DNA of 64,000 bases from Nitzschia sp. DOCU1 (lineage: Eukaryota > Bacillariophyta > Bacillariophyceae > Bacillariales > Bacillariaceae), in contig OX595989.1 of NCBI GenBank assembly GCA_951394045.1, forward strand, positions 682,001-746,000. The letters run 5' to 3'. This document shows positions 62,070-64,000 of the stretch, in pieces. Each line of letters starts with the position of its first letter. The stretch's first letter is position 1. A program made the position numbers and the translations under genes. A model generated the notes under the pieces. The model was not told the DNA's origin. It searched no databases and was given only the letters and a program-made list of their open reading frames with translations.

Positions 62070-63171
62070 TTACGTCATTTCGCTTCCCATCATGGGCTCA
62101 TCCTGATCCATGAGTGGGACATGACGATAGTCTGTCATGGTCATGGCGGGTGCCCCTCCCATATCCGGACCGTCGTGTCGGAATCGAGAGGCGGGTCCAT
62201 CGTTCATCAAATCACCCGATAGGACCTGGTGATTCATCGATTCTCGTCCAATTCTCAAGTTCAAGTACATCACTGTTTCGAGACTGTAAAGGCAGACCGA
62301 TCGAATGGACAAAAGTTGGTTAGTTCAGATCCCAGTCCACAACATTTACTACTCGACTCCAGATCATCAACACTTACATGGCTTGCAAAGGAAAGTAAAG
62401 CAAGAGAGGAACGACCGAGACGACAATTCCAGCAACGCTAAAGACAATATCCATGACGTCACCCGTCACAAAGATATTATGAAGCAATCGACTGACCATA
62501 TCATTCAAGAACCAGAGGCAGAAAAGAGTGCACATGAGGTAGCACCGCGATCCCGTCGCAAGTTCCCAGCTGCGTTTGAGTCCCTGAATCGGCCCCGAGA
62601 AATTCTCCACCATAATGGCGGGATTCACCAATACGACGCCAATGTATCCGTACAATCCAAAGGAAAGAACAGCGCCACAAGCCATGACTGCCAAGAAAAT
62701 AGTAAATGGATTCGGATATCCAGCGGCGATGGACACAAAGACCGCCGCTACTATCACAGCGACCATCAAGGCCGAACCGATCATTACAGCAACCGAAATC
62801 AACGGCCACTTCTTGGCCCACGTATCTTGCAAGCACTCCATCAGAGTCGCTCGCTGACCCACATACATTCGAGCCACTCCCAGAATGATCGCACCCCTGC
62901 CAATGATCGTGGCCAGCGAGTACATGAGAAACTGCAATCCAAAAATGACAATGACCATGGGAATGTGCTTGGGATGAAATTCAGGGATTTCTTCCTCTTC
63001 GACAATCCAAATAGCGGCAAGCAGACCGATACTAATGGTCAAGATAGCATACGGCACCAAGACAAGGCCAGCGATGGACGAAAAGAAATCAAAGCGGTCC
63101 ACCCACAGGGAAAACGTCCGCGAAAATGTCCCACCAAAGGTGAGGTATTCAAAGGGTTCGTCAATCGGCAT
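62070..63171 (-). CDS. polytopic membrane protein, unknown
   Basis: Exons 63171-62378 and 62283-62070 on the minus strand, phase 2, with a 94-nt intron (GTAAGT...TTACAG); 335 residues. About six or seven membrane segments are visible, such as IAGLVLVPYAILTISIGLLAAIW, VIFGLQFLMYSLATIIGRGAI, WPLISVAVMIGSALMVAVIVAAVF and VFSVAGIVVSVVPLLLYFPLQ. The topology, the Trp/Gly-rich GLKRSWELATG loop and the RMYVGQRATLMECLQDTW segment recall glycerophosphodiester- or DUF975-type membrane domains, but I cannot assign it. The exon 2 tail is hydrophilic and Met/Asp-rich (MDQDEPMMGSEM). It is head-to-head with UTP23. Confidence 0.75.
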
Positions 63172-63682
63172 GATGACTCAAAACTACAAAAGAAAAATCA
63201 ACAATAATAATCGACTCTTCAAGATGTTTGCATCCAGTAGAGCTTGGACGACTCGAGTCACCAGCTCTCAAAGTTCAGTAATGTGAGAGAAGTTGTTTAA
63301 CCTTTTTTGCTTCGCTTCGCAACGCCTTGTTAGTCGTGCTGAGGCCGTAGTAGTTAACGCGTCTCTCTTATCAGTCAATTCTCTCACTTCGCGCGCATCG
63401 TTGCTATCCGTGTTGTTGTCGCGAGCCAGAATTCGAAAGACCTGGCATCGAGCACGTCACCCCAAACAAGAGCGCGCACCTTCGACACCGAAGAAAGGAC
63501 AGACGTAAACGACTACTTTGACCGCAAGTTTTCCCTCGCGTCATCACAGCCAACCAAAAATCTGCCGCCGACCCCCAAGGATGAAAACGGAAAAAAGTCG
63601 TCAAACTTCTCAAGGCGACACAACCTTGTTGTGGAACTTGGTTTCGGACGGCAATTTCCATTACAAAGAATCACCACCAACA
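63172..63682. other. divergent intergenic region
   Basis: A promoter region shared by the polytopic membrane protein (minus strand) and UTP23 (plus strand). ORFs are motif-free. Confidence 0.5.
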
Positions 63683-64000
63683 ATGAGACACGGTCGAGCC
63701 AAGGCAGCACGAAAGACGTTGCAGTACTTTGGGCGAACCATTGGGCTCAAAGCGCCATATTCTATTTTACTGGATGCCACGTTTGTCGCGACGCTCTTTC
63801 AGCAAAAGATTTTGCCCGTCAAACCCCGGCTGGACCGAGTATTGCAGACTGCTACGACTACGTCGCCAAATGCTCGAGGCACGGGATCCGTGAACAAGTA
63901 CTACATTACGCAGGCGGCCGTGGACGAACTGAAGGAAATTCAAGACAGTTTGCAAAAGAAAATGCACGTCAAGGCAGAAGCCTTTAAAGAAGCATTGGAG
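63683..64000 (+). CDS. UTP23: UTP23 rRNA-processing protein, 5' part
   Basis: Partial: the frame runs from ATG at 63683 to the window end (106 codons) with no stop. The N-terminus reads RHGRAKAARKTLQYFGRT, then APYSILLDATFVATLF, which is the start of the PIN-like domain of UTP23, a small-subunit processome factor required for 18S rRNA maturation; PIN-domain cousin FCF1 has a different N-terminus. The Asp in LLDATF is the first PIN acidic residue. A Thr/Ser insert follows LDRVLQTA. The zinc-binding and C-terminal parts lie beyond the window, so activity cannot be judged. Confidence 0.88.
   Translation, partial: MRHGRAKAARKTLQYFGRTIGLKAPYSILLDATFVATLFQQKILPVKPRLDRVLQTATTTSPNARGTGSVNKYYITQAAVDELKEIQDSLQKKMHVKAEAFKEALE

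Noticed and set aside
62305..63207. 300-codon plus-strand frame opposite the polytopic membrane protein
   Set aside because: Hydrophilic His/Asn-rich antisense shadow; the minus strand encodes clear membrane helices with a consistent splice.

Overview
This is nuclear DNA from a diatom, most likely a pennate species. Three observations support this. First, most multi-exon genes have short introns (about 70-150 nt) with GTANGT-type donors. Second, two proteins (a superoxide dismutase and a phosphoglycerate mutase) begin with signal peptides ending in the A-x-A-F type motif used for import into four-membrane plastids. Third, several families are typical of diatoms: a CRAL-TRIO-like protein fused to the NDVIFGRG/HPGN domain, kinase-less LRR membrane proteins with long acidic cytosolic tails, and extra PP2C phosphatases. 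I cannot name the species from sequence alone. All coordinates below were read by eye; splice sites were set by GT/AG, reading phase and homology.

Layout. 1-16.4 kb: three PP2C phosphatases (852, 13229, 14872) interspersed with a TPR-like unknown, succinyl-CoA ligase alpha, the SUMO E2 enzyme UBC9, a zinc-finger/coiled-coil protein interrupted by an in-frame TGA, a plastid Mn-SOD with a second Tat-like signal, and a glycosyltransferase-like membrane protein. 16.4-28.6 kb: a 1.9-kb gene-free stretch, then a five-exon carbamoyl-phosphate synthase with fused glutaminase, a CRAL-TRIO/DUF6824-type protein, a membrane-anchored PhoD-like phosphatase and mitochondrial malate dehydrogenase. 28.8-30.4 kb: a complete 1,581-bp DNA element with 31-bp terminal inverted repeats, 5-bp target duplications and unfamiliar ORFs, inserted about 210 bp upstream of the malate dehydrogenase start codon. 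30.9-37.6 kb: an Mpv17/PMP22 protein, a secreted two-repeat cysteine-rich protein, ribosome factor RPF1 and coatomer beta. 38.4-49.4 kb: a domesticated, catalytically degenerate MULE transposase with SWIM and CCHC zinc motifs, a 1,316-residue disordered RING protein and a tandem pair of three-exon tetraspan membrane genes. 50-60.4 kb: two LRR membrane-protein paralogues in opposite orientation, one with a triplicated cytosolic segment, bracketing small secreted, MAPEG-like, unknown and glycine-zipper proteins. 60.9-64 kb: plastid phosphoglycerate mutase, a polytopic membrane protein and the 5' part of UTP23, cut by the window end.

There is no operon logic here; neighbouring genes are mostly unrelated housekeeping genes in convergent or divergent pairs. 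Functional themes do recur: TCA cycle (succinyl-CoA ligase alpha, malate dehydrogenase), ribosome assembly (RPF1, UTP23), PP2C signalling, and surface or secreted proteins. I found no rRNA, convincing tRNA, CRISPR array or viral gene. The most unusual items are the TIR element, the domesticated transposase, the in-frame TGA gene, the tetraspan pair and the LRR repeat expansion.
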